Shown here piece by piece: positions 60,701 through 64,000 of a DNA stretch of 64,000 nt (positions are counted from its first letter, which is position 1; every line of letters starts with the position of its first letter). The DNA comes from Achatina immaculata (taxonomy: Eukaryota > Mollusca > Gastropoda > Stylommatophora > Achatinidae). The stretch is from the NCBI GenBank assembly GCA_009760885.1, contig CM019718.1, positions 24,739,133-24,803,132 of the forward strand, written 5' to 3'. The notes beneath the pieces were generated by a model. It worked only from the letters and a program-made list of their open reading frames with translations, was not told where the DNA came from and did not search any database. The position numbers and the translations under genes were made by a program.

Positions 60701-61326
60701 AGACAAAGTTCTGCAAGGGACATGCAAATGAATGAATGAATGAATCCTGGGGCCTTTTTTGGTGTGTACCAGAAAAAAATCCCACTGCTGGGACTGAACC
60801 CAGTACCACTGGATTAGTAAACTGAGTGCATAGCCACTCGGCTAACCAGGCTGCCTTCACTTAATAAGCTATTTCTGCTTAGTGACTTTCTGTGTTCCTT
60901 AACTTGTCTTTTCTTGAAAGTGTCAAGTATTTTTTATTGTCTTGTCCTTTTTCTTATGGTTTTAAATAGTTTGCAACTTCTCTAGAACTACATCTCTGTT
61001 TCCTAATTCTATTTTTGTCTGTTACATTACTGTCCAAGTTTATTTCCTGATGAAGCATTTACAAAATGTATTTTCCACAGATTGGAGACTATGCACGGTC
61101 TAAGAATGTTACTATCAACATTTTAGCTGCTGGTGAAGATCGAGTTGGGATGCAGTGTATTAGTGCAGCTGCTGAGAGGTCAGGTGGCTTAACCAACCGT
61201 TTGAACCCAATTGAGATAATGAGACAGCTGCGTTTGATTGCTCAAAATCAAGTGATTGCCACATCAGTTACTGTTGGGTTTTTTTTGCATCCTGCTTTTG
61301 TCTTTGATGAGGCAGACTATGGTGAT
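34797..61326 (+). CDS. cpras1: Circularly permuted Ras protein (CPRas1-like): whole gene span, 3' end outside window
   Basis: The gene encodes a predicted small-GTPase domain fused to a Sec23/24-like zinc finger and a vWA-like domain. Ten exons join in frame: 34816-34956, 36609-36791, 37308-37490, 42421-42685, 48996-49215, 50154-50386, 52435-52519, 56796-56999, 58522-58711 and 61081-61326. That is 1950 coding bases, 650 codons, with no stop. The GTPase motifs are in the order G3-G4-G5-G1-G2, which is a circular permutation of Ras and the hallmark of CPRas1, a family I recall from Dictyostelium and fish. Every listed junction is GT-AG and every phase matches its neighbour. A second copy of exons 1-3 lies at 38130-40812. 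Which copy is used cannot be told from DNA. No terminal exon, stop or poly(A) signal was found before 64000, where a LINE occupies the sequence. The cellular role of this family is poorly known, so none is assigned. Confidence 0.85.
35010..35308 (+). repeat. 21-bp minisatellite, intron 1 copy A
   Basis: There are about 14 units of a 21-bp motif containing GGAAGATGCAGTACTTAAGG. Because 21 is a multiple of three, it reads as an open seven-residue repeat in several frames. It lies directly after the exon 1 donor in an intron, so it is not taken as coding. Confidence 0.85.
35705..36130 (+). repeat. 45-bp minisatellite, intron 1 copy A
   Basis: There are about ten units of a 45-bp motif containing GATGTCAGCAGTAGTCTTCA. 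Two units are shortened by about 8 bp (the TTTGAGGT segment is missing). The array abuts the 3' side of a T1 SINE. Confidence 0.85.
36131..36294 (-). mobile_element. T1: tRNA-derived SINE (copy A)
   Basis: Read on the minus strand the element starts with a tRNA-like head. The A box TGGTGTAATGG (36272-36282) fits the TRGYNNARNGG consensus exactly. A degenerate B box GGTTTGATTTC lies at 36229-36239. The spacing of about 33 bp is typical of pol III tRNA promoters. A non-tRNA body follows. Confidence 0.7.
36609..36791 (+). CDS. cpras1: cpras1 exon 2: Ras G3 / switch II exon (copy A)
   Basis: This exon has 61 codons, phase 0 at both ends, with acceptor ctgtacag and donor gtaagt. It encodes the Ras beta-3 strand and switch II ([13 protein letters not shown]), then the segment [15 protein letters not shown] and an alpha-3-like helix ending LKQADPHA. 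In normal Ras this part follows the P-loop; here it comes first. The wall-A glutamine (the Gln61 equivalent) is present. Compared with copy B there are three residue differences (R/K, L/F and A/V), all conservative. Confidence 0.88.
37308..37490 (+). CDS. cpras1: cpras1 exon 3: Ras G4 and G5 exon (copy A)
   Basis: This exon has 61 codons, phase 0 at both ends. It begins VLVANKQDL, the G4 guanine-specificity motif (NKxD), and carries QTSAK, the G5 motif. It ends after the last Ras helix ([10 protein letters not shown]). The acceptor is ctatcag and the donor gtagtc. The sequence is identical at nucleotide level to the copy B exon at 40630-40812. In the mature protein this segment is followed by exon 4, which carries the P-loop, giving the permuted order. 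Confidence 0.88.
37598..37906 (-). mobile_element. S1: tRNA-derived SINE with target-site duplication (copy A, intron 3)
   Basis: The 309-bp insert is bounded by direct repeats AACAGGGTAA at 37588-37597 and 37907-37916. The minus-strand 5' end is tRNA-like, with an A-box-like segment (TAGCCGACTGG) and a B-box-like segment (GGTTCAGTCCC). The body contains GACCACATCACACTTTCATG, shared with the copies at 1-105, 7637-7730, 58740-59020 and 60106-60860. The head has a 21-bp internal duplication (GTATACTAATCC repeated). Confidence 0.8.
38130..38289 (+). CDS. cpras1: cpras1 exon 1' (duplicate first coding exon, copy B)
   Basis: This is a duplicate of exon 1 with ATG 38149, the same in-frame upstream stop and the same Kozak context. 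It encodes the same 47 residues as copy A before donor gtaaga. If exon 3 of copy A were spliced to this exon, the 19 non-coding bases would shift the frame and a TAG would follow within about ten codons. It can therefore work only as a first coding exon (second promoter or 5' exon splicing), or must be skipped. Confidence 0.75.
38345..38703 (+). repeat. 21-bp minisatellite, intron 1' copy B
   Basis: This array is homologous to 35010-35308 but longer, with about 17 units. Many units carry a variant (ATACAGTATTTAAAGAG) that is rare in copy A, so the array has turned over since the duplication. The open frames across it on both strands are an effect of the unit length. Confidence 0.85.
39105..39458 (+). 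repeat. 45-bp minisatellite, intron 1' copy B
   Basis: Eight full-length units, against ten in copy A. The two shortened units of copy A are absent here. Confidence 0.85.
39459..39622 (-). mobile_element. T1 SINE (copy B)
   Basis: This is the duplicate of the T1 SINE at 36131-36294, with the same tRNA-like A and B boxes on the minus strand and a few substitutions. Confidence 0.68.
39935..40117 (+). CDS. cpras1: cpras1 exon 2' : G3 / switch II exon (copy B)
   Basis: This duplicate of exon 2 has 183 bp, an open frame, phase 0 at both ends and intact acceptor (tgtacag) and donor (gtaagt). It keeps DTAGQEEY. It differs from copy A at three residues: Lys in LRDKYV, Phe in KKSFTE and Val in KQVDPHA. 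Because phases match, exon 3 could also splice directly to it, giving a protein with two G3-G4-G5 halves. Confidence 0.78.
40630..40812 (+). CDS. cpras1: cpras1 exon 3' : G4/G5 exon (copy B)
   Basis: This duplicate of exon 3 is identical in sequence to 37308-37490 and has intact splice sites (cctatcag / gtagtc). It is the copy nearest exon 4, so a transcript from exon 1' would read 1'-2'-3'-4 without crossing the duplication. That makes copy B the simplest set for the functional message. Confidence 0.8.
40920..41228 (-). mobile_element. S1 SINE (copy B, intron 3')
   Basis: This copy is identical to 37598-37906 and has the same AACAGGGTAA flanks. Its presence at the same place in both units means it inserted before the duplication or was copied across by conversion. 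Confidence 0.78.
41338..42420 (+). repeat. Intron before exon 4: poly-C tract and short tandem repeat
   Basis: A homopolymer of about 17 C followed by 9 A lies at 41459-41484. From about 41690 to 42015 there is an irregular tandem array built on GAAGGACAAAA(A/G) and CTGAAAGTGTGAAGGAC. From 42060 to 42240 there is a T-rich dispersed segment also seen at 53180-53330. No coding signal was found. Confidence 0.6.
42421..42685 (+). CDS. cpras1: cpras1 exon 4: P-loop (G1) and switch I (G2)
   Basis: This exon has 88 codons plus one base (phase 1 at the end). The acceptor is tcatttcag and the donor gtatgt. It starts [18 protein letters not shown], the G1 P-loop (GxxxxGKS), then has [12 protein letters not shown], the Ras/Rap-type switch I effector loop with the G2 threonine, and YRKMIRV. 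After the Ras part there is a basic linker ([17 protein letters not shown]). The P-loop at the C-terminal side of the GTPase domain is direct evidence of the circular permutation. The donor is followed almost at once by a trinucleotide microsatellite. Confidence 0.9.
42715..42792 (+). repeat. Trinucleotide microsatellite in intron 4
   Basis: CAT repeats pass into about 13 CAA/CAG repeats and then AAT repeats, about 30 bp after the exon 4 donor. It is read as open frames but is past a good splice donor. Confidence 0.85.
42811..42840 (+). pseudogene. Partial duplicate of exon 4 (switch I segment) in intron 4
   Basis: About 27 bp repeats the exon 4 sequence around 42498-42526 (CTATGACCCAACTATTGAGG and following bases). 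It encodes YDPTIEDSY again but has no splice sites. It lies just after the microsatellite. Confidence 0.7.
42841..43110 (+). mobile_element. LINE I 3' end fragment
   Basis: The translation shows a degraded C-terminal LINE tail (QIKWCGHV.RLPP.., [19 protein letters not shown]) and an (AAT)n end at 43100-43110. A related copy is at 51850-52115. Confidence 0.55.
43350..43690 (+). mobile_element. LINE endonuclease fragment
   Basis: The open frame encodes the C-terminal half of an APE-type endonuclease: [18 protein letters not shown] and [11 protein letters not shown], with the conserved W.SPDG..xNQIDxI and SDH/TDH motifs. The rest of the polyprotein is mostly deleted before 43895. Confidence 0.7.
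43897..44170 (+). mobile_element. LINE D 3' end (copy 1)
   Basis: This fragment encodes the LINE D C-terminal tail, with [18 protein letters not shown] and [18 protein letters not shown], and ends in the (AATG)n tail typical of this family. A stop codon interrupts the frame upstream. The copy at 45705-45980 is the duplicate. Confidence 0.8.
44220..44500 (+). mobile_element. LINE C 3' end fragment (copy 1)
   Basis: This is the conserved C-terminal segment ending with GTGACGTCTAACGGCACGGG and a GATATAAGATAAG terminus. The same end is seen at 13345, 16361, 46028 and 58150-58190. The frame is broken. Confidence 0.75.
44725..45515 (-). mobile_element. LINE G, 5'-truncated, with target-site duplication (copy 1)
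   Basis: The insert is bounded by GGAAAAAAGAT at 44714-44724 and 45516-45526. On the minus strand it encodes reverse-transcriptase motif [12 protein letters not shown], the thumb ([15 protein letters not shown]) and a C-terminal domain ([31 protein letters not shown]). It ends in a (TGA)n/(CAT)n tail. One break separates the two frames near 45150. The duplicate copy is at 46533-47323. Confidence 0.88.
45705..47512 (+). repeat. 1.8-kb tandem duplication of LINE debris, copy 2 (intron 4)
   Basis: Second copy of the unit. It lies wholly inside intron 4 and so lengthens the intron without touching exons. The junction at 45704 shares only about three bases (AGA) between the two ends. Confidence 0.9.
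46533..47323 (-). mobile_element. LINE G, 5'-truncated (copy 2)
   Basis: Identical to 44725-45515, carried along in the 1.8-kb duplication, with the same flanking GGAAAAAAGAT repeats. Confidence 0.88.
47890..48760 (+). repeat. 42-bp / 33-36-bp minisatellite in intron 4
   Basis: The first part (47890-48375) has about 12 units of 42 bp containing AGAGAGATGGAATATAGTCT. The second part has shorter, irregular units with ACTGACAGAGAG and G runs of variable length. Long open frames of up to 287 codons on both strands come only from the repeat. The flanks (GTTAGTCAGGCTAGGC on the left, GGTTTGCCAGCCCTGATG on the right) match a dispersed repeat also seen at 25390-25520 and 19300. Confidence 0.88.
48996..49215 (+). 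CDS. cpras1: cpras1 exon 5: linker and first half of Sec23/24-type zinc finger
   Basis: The exon begins in phase 1 (completing a Thr codon with exon 4) and ends in phase 2. It encodes a proline-rich start (SPPPRLSGP), a beta-rich segment ([15 protein letters not shown]) and [10 protein letters not shown], the first CxxC knuckle. The last codon is split TG|T across the next intron and makes the first cysteine of the second knuckle. The arrangement matches the zinc finger of Sec23/Sec24 family proteins. The acceptor is tttaaag and the donor gtgaga. Confidence 0.82.
49216..50153 (+). other. Intron 5: no supported feature
   Basis: This intron lies between exons 5 and 6. I see AT-rich sequence and a segment (49560-50110) that looks like old transposon sequence, but no frame, terminus or target duplication I can support. 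Confidence 0.5.
50154..50386 (+). CDS. cpras1: cpras1 exon 6: second zinc knuckle and start of vWA-like domain
   Basis: The exon completes the Cys codon from exon 5 to give CEFCEHKN, the second CxxC. An acidic spacer follows ([16 protein letters not shown]), then a lysine/glutamate linker, then [24 protein letters not shown] is the DxSxS metal-binding (MIDAS) signature of von Willebrand A domains. Acceptor is gtcaacag; donor is gtaagc after phase 1. Confidence 0.85.
50387..52434 (+). mobile_element. Intron 6, with LINE I fragments
   Basis: The part from 51850 to 52115 matches the LINE I 3' end at 42841-43110 (ATACCACAGAAAACATTCAT, TATGAGGAAGGAGACAAGAC). A shorter piece of the same end is at 51240-51325. 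The rest (50400-51230 and 51330-51840) shows nothing I can name. Confidence 0.5.
52435..52519 (+). CDS. cpras1: cpras1 exon 7: short vWA exon
   Basis: This 85-bp exon was found by phase: it starts phase 1, ends phase 2 and is open only in the required frame. It encodes [12 protein letters not shown] then [15 protein letters not shown], which fits the first helix of a vWA domain (compare TRIxCVKxAI in relatives). The acceptor is atgtttcag and the donor gtgaga. The LINE fragment starting at 52528 begins only about eight bases into the following intron. Confidence 0.75.
52528..52815 (-). mobile_element. LINE C fragment beside exon 7
   Basis: The minus strand reads as the LINE C C-terminal region (AAGCTATCAAGTGGAACACA, with [15 protein letters not shown] text). 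It starts eight bases after the exon 7 donor. Its 3' terminus is missing. The same element resumes at about 53455-53640, so the segment between is a later insertion. Confidence 0.72.
52816..53454 (+). mobile_element. Unclassified insertion within LINE C (intron 7)
   Basis: About 640 bp separates two collinear parts of one LINE C copy. It holds a C/A-rich left part and a T-rich right part. The right part (TTCTTCATCCTGTATGTTTT, AAGGCTCACTCTGAAATGTC) recurs at 42140-42220. I could not identify termini. Confidence 0.5.
53455..53640 (-). mobile_element. LINE C fragment, continuation
   Basis: The minus strand carries the LINE C thumb region ([18 protein letters not shown] text, broken). It is collinear with 52528-52815 across the insertion. 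Confidence 0.65.
54050..54470 (-). mobile_element. LINE B-type 3' end
   Basis: Read on the minus strand it gives a degraded C-terminal LINE tail of the GK.. GRP..TW type, ending in an (ATG)n tail near 54055. A 39-bp direct duplication (TTTTTATGATTTTCAGTATT) is at 54276-54345. Confidence 0.55.
54471..56270 (-). mobile_element. LINE F, minus copy in intron 7
   Basis: It ends in an (AAG)n tail at 54475-54488. It encodes, with many breaks, reverse transcriptase and C-terminal segments: [36 protein letters not shown] and [11 protein letters not shown]. The corresponding plus-strand copy is at 20560-23240. Confidence 0.75.
56271..56760 (-). mobile_element. LINE B-type reverse transcriptase fragment
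   Basis: The minus strand shows a decayed catalytic motif ([13 protein letters not shown]) and thumb region. It ends about 35 bp upstream of the exon 8 acceptor. Confidence 0.6.
56796..56999 (+). CDS. cpras1: cpras1 exon 8: vWA core
   Basis: The exon begins phase 2 (AG|A = Arg) and encodes [19 protein letters not shown] then [11 protein letters not shown] and a helix to [20 protein letters not shown] is the vWA beta strand carrying the second conserved segment. The frame stays open to a TAG at 57037, but the donor GA|GTTAGT at 57000 gives the only phase that joins exon 9 correctly (GA|G then AGC). The acceptor is tcttttaaag. Confidence 0.82.
57000..57720 (+). other. Intron 8, 5' part, with Penelope-type UTR fragment
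   Basis: 57560-57720 matches 28850-28990 and 43245-43320 (a dispersed segment with GTGTATGGTGCAGTTTTACA-like text and AATCCAATATTT). The rest shows no supported feature. Confidence 0.45.
57730..58195 (+). mobile_element. LINE C 3' end (plus strand, intron 8)
   Basis: This fragment has an open frame: [39 protein letters not shown] and a C-terminus ending ALCDV. It finishes with the GACGTTTAACGGCACGGG terminus and a (GATATAA)n end. It is the best-preserved LINE C tail in the window. Confidence 0.82.
58522..58711 (+). CDS. cpras1: cpras1 exon 9: vWA with TDG motif
   Basis: The exon encodes [21 protein letters not shown] (the MIDAS threonine region, GxTALGPAL) and [17 protein letters not shown] (the conserved TDG aspartate strand). 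It ends after FYKM at donor gtatgc, phase 0. The acceptor is actcaaacag. The GxTALGPAL and CTDGxANVG signatures are the strongest match to Sec23-like / CPRas1 vWA domains in the gene. Confidence 0.85.
58740..59025 (+). mobile_element. S1 SINE, plus copy in intron 9
   Basis: It has a tRNA-like head (TGGCCTAGTTAGTTGAGCGG) and a degraded B region. The body motif ACATCACACTTTCATGTGCC is present and the tail reads GGAAATGGGGATTTTAAC. Confidence 0.72.
59280..59400 (+). mobile_element. Short LINE C fragment
   Basis: AAAAAGAGGCAGACCACATG followed by a broken continuation matches the LINE C 3' region. No ends are clear. Confidence 0.5.
59920..60075 (+). repeat. Short tandem repeat, intron 9
   Basis: Four to five units of about 36 bp containing ATGATGTCAATCTTAACTCT. 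The copies differ by a few bases. Confidence 0.75.
60106..60860 (-). mobile_element. S1 SINE split by a LINE D insertion
   Basis: The SINE parts are 60106-60236 and 60753-60860. They share the S1 body and a minus-strand tRNA-like head. The LINE lies between them with TGAATCCTGGGG at both junctions. Confidence 0.78.
60237..60740 (+). mobile_element. LINE D, 5'-truncated, with target-site duplication (inside S1)
   Basis: Direct repeats TGAATCCTGGGG lie at 60225-60236 and 60741-60752. The insert encodes the LINE D C-terminal region with frame breaks ([50 protein letters not shown]), then the (AATG)n tail. Confidence 0.88.
61081..61326 (+). CDS. cpras1: cpras1 exon 10: C-terminal part of vWA-like region, not the last exon
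   Basis: This exon has 82 codons, phase 0 at both ends, with acceptor tttccacag and donor gtgagt. It encodes [38 protein letters not shown] and a beta-rich end ([19 protein letters not shown]). The good donor after EADYGD shows that the gene continues. I find no matching exon between 61327 and 64000. Confidence 0.85.
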
Positions 61327-61699
61327 GTGAGTATTGTTTATTCCACATATTACATTTTTTTAAAACAGATTTTGACATCCATCTTCAAAATGTGTGTTCC
61401 CCTGGGAACAACTGTGTTAAGAACACACTTATCTTAACAGTCTTTGTGAAACAGGGAACATCAGGTCTGTTTTTGCTTAAAAAAACTCTGACCTACTCCT
61501 GTAGTCCAGAAACCTGTAGCACTATTTGTTATTGTTATAAAATATAATGTCAACCTCTTATAAAGCAGAATTTTTAGAAAGCAGAAAACTTTCTGTAAAA
61601 GAAAGAAGGAACATAGAACTGAGAAATCTGCTAGTAGCCTCTTGTTTGTTATAGGAGTATCAGATAACTCAGACAAAATGCTATGTACGCTAAGAAAAC

Positions 61700-64000
61700 C
61701 CACTCACCTGTGGAAAAAATGACAAGCACAAATACCTGTACCAATAGGTGGAGCTGAGATCTTGGTTTGAAGCCATGCTGGGCTGTTCGGGATGGTGGAT
61801 GGATGGAGACACAGAGATCACCTGTAGGGATGGGGAAAGTCTGATGGAAATCAACAAGTCCAGGATGTGACAAGCCTATAGGTCTCTACAACAATGGCAA
61901 TCAGAATGAGGCAAACAAAGCAGCCAGCAGACTGTAGGTGGCGGGGAATGGACATCATTGAATCACCATCAGATCCTTCATCCCAAAGTCGGATTATCTC
62001 TGTGAAACTGTCTCAAAGCTGTTGGATGGTCTGATGTTGCACTTGGGGCCTGATCTCAGCTTCTCACTGGAAGGGCTTCCTGGGTATGAAAGAAAGACTT
62101 AGGACAGAAACCCCAATATGAAAATGTCAGAAACAAAAAGAAAATCATTCAAGCCCAGACGTTGCCTCGTAAAAGGTCCTCGCCAGGTGGTTCGCCCCCT
62201 GGTTACCCTGAGCGAAAAATCAGCTGCGGGGTGGGGGGCACACTAAAAATTCTTCAAATCATCATTTCTGGACTTAGGCCAAAGGCCTCAGAATTAAGCA
62301 GACAGCTGAAAAAAGTCAACATCCATATTCCAATCATACAAGAAACCCTCCTATATGGAAAAGATCACTCAGTGCCTGGATACACCATGTACAAATGTGA
62401 ATGTTGTAAATGCAGGGGTATTGCCACACTTTTGAGAAATAACATCCAAGGAGAAGTTAAAAGTGCAATGAGAATGATATCCATGAGGTAACAGTATGGC
62501 ATGATGGACTGTGGTACACTCTGTATAATGTTTATTGTCCCCCAAATTCTAAAAGTCAAATCAACATACACAGCACAGATGTGCAGAAAACTAATCATTG
62601 CAGGAGATTTTAATGCACATCTACCATCACTAGGATACAAAGACCGAAACCCTATGGAAAACAACACTGAAGAGCTATGCAGCACCAGCAGCATGATAAT
62701 ATTGCAAGACTCCTCCTCCCCACCAACTCTCCTCCACAGAGCCACTGGGTGCACATACAGACCTGACCTCACCATTGTCTCAGCAGACATCCACAATGAT
62801 TGTACTCTGAGAGTGCTTGATGACATAGGAAGTGACCATCGCCCCATCTTTCTACAAATTTCTCACACATGAAACCAAAGACCACACAAAGCCCCTTGCT
62901 GGAATTATAGAAAAGCAGATTTGGAAAAATTCAGAACACAAACAGCTGAAAACCTATTAAAATTAAATGACAACACAAACAATGACGCACTCTACACCAA
63001 CATAATCCAAGCCATACTTGGAGTAGCCTACAAAACAATCCCCCGAGGATGCAGAAAGAAATATAGCTCCTTCTGGAAAAAATCTCTGGAAGACTTAGTC
63101 AAAAAAAAGAAGAGCAGCCAGGAAGAATGCAGAGAAAAATCCTACACCAGAAAACAGAATAGAATACAATAAACAAACAGCTAAGGTAAGACTCGAAACT
63201 AAAAAAGCAAAGAAAGAGAAGTGGTTAAGCACATGCAGCAATCTCAACCCCAGAACTGAAGGAGAGAAGGCTTGGAAGCTCTTAGATAACATGTCAGGAA
63301 AAAACAAATTAACTTTAAGCTAATGCGAATCTCTGGTTGAGTCCTCTCAAGTGACTCAGACAAAGTCAGTACTTTTAACAAATTCTTTGCTGCCAACAAC
63401 AAATCCTTCAATAGGAAAGTACTTGACAAGGCACTGGAAAAAGTTCTGAGAAGTAAAGATAAATCTAACTTGGCAAACATTCCTCTTTGTGAGGAAAACT
63501 TTATCATCCATGAACTCCAGAGTGCTATGAGTAAGCTACAGCTAAGAAAAGACAAAATATCAAATGAAATGATCCTTCATCTGGACCCTGCAGGAAAGTC
63601 CACATTGCTTAACTTCATTAACAAGACCTATCAAAGTGGAGTACTACCAAAATCTTGGAAGTCAGCCATAGACCTGAGTAACAGGACCATACAAACTCAG
63701 GTCAATAACAGACTGTCAAACAAATGTACCCTGGAGGAAGGTCTGCCACAAGATTCTGCTCTTAGCTGTACCTTGTTCCTAATCTTTATAAATGACCTCC
63801 CCGACCTATTGAACACTCACAAATGCTGATGGCCTTGTCATATGGACTGGTGGAACAGACCTGCAGCTGGCTGCTAAGAGACTTAATACAGCCCTCCTCA
63901 CCATATCAACCTATTGCAATTTCTGGAAGTTGAAGATCAATGTTAGTCAAACTACATATACAGTCTTCACTCTTAGCAACAAAGTAGCAAAGACTGGACA
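61700..64000 (+). mobile_element. LINE H (endonuclease + RT), runs off the window
   Basis: It shows an ORF1-like or leader part (61740-62160), then an endonuclease (KKVNIHIPIIQETL, LIIAGDFNAHLPSLGY, GSDHRPIFLQIS) with stops. The RT fingers and palm follow (LQLRKDKISNEMILHLDPAG, EEGLPQDSALSCTLFLIFIN, and a decayed ADGLVIWTGG motif at 63822-63855). GDFNAH and GSDHRP are the conserved APE-endonuclease motifs. It lies where the next cpras1 exons would be expected, so it probably sits in intron 10. Confidence 0.82.

Overview
This is AT-rich, intron-bearing animal DNA. It holds one recognisable host gene and a dense load of decayed retrotransposons. Several families of APE-type non-LTR elements, Penelope-like pieces, tRNA-derived SINEs, a mariner, a Helitron and many minisatellites together suggest an invertebrate, probably a lophotrochozoan such as a mollusc. 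That placement is inference; no species-specific marker is visible.

The main gene is on the + strand from about 34.8 kb to at least 61.3 kb. It encodes a circularly permuted Ras protein (CPRas1 type). The GTPase motifs run G3 (DTAGQE), G4 (NKQD), G5 (TSAK), then G1 (GSGAVGKS) and G2 (DPTIEDSY), followed by a Sec23/24-type zinc finger and a von Willebrand A-like domain. I could place ten coding exons with GT-AG boundaries whose phases all agree, giving about 650 codons. The 3' end lies beyond the window. Exons 1-3, including the start codon, are present twice in a 3.3-kb tandem duplication (34.67-38.00 and 38.00-41.34 kb). Both copies have open frames and intact splice sites.

Layout. 0-5 kb: minus-strand LINE debris with a 1.24-kb non-coding retroelement ('element E'). 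5.6-6.2 kb: one or two possible host exons of an unknown gene. 7-12 kb: RNase H-bearing LINE pieces and a second E copy. 13.3-18.5 kb: a LINE containing three further insertions, each with target-site duplications. 19.3-20.3 kb: a 34-bp minisatellite. 20.5-23.9 kb: plus-strand LINEs and a Penelope fragment. 24-28.8 kb: a quieter, less repetitive stretch with promoter-like features. 28.85-32.46 kb: Penelope, mariner and Helitron remnants. 32.8-34.75 kb: a LINE relic, a minisatellite and a LINE 3' end. 34.8-61.3 kb: the CPRas1 gene, whose introns carry LINEs, SINEs, minisatellites and a second (1.8-kb) tandem duplication. 61.7-64 kb: a plus-strand LINE running off the end.

All element family letters (A-I, E, S1, T1) are local labels, not database names. 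Element ends without a stated target-site duplication are approximate.
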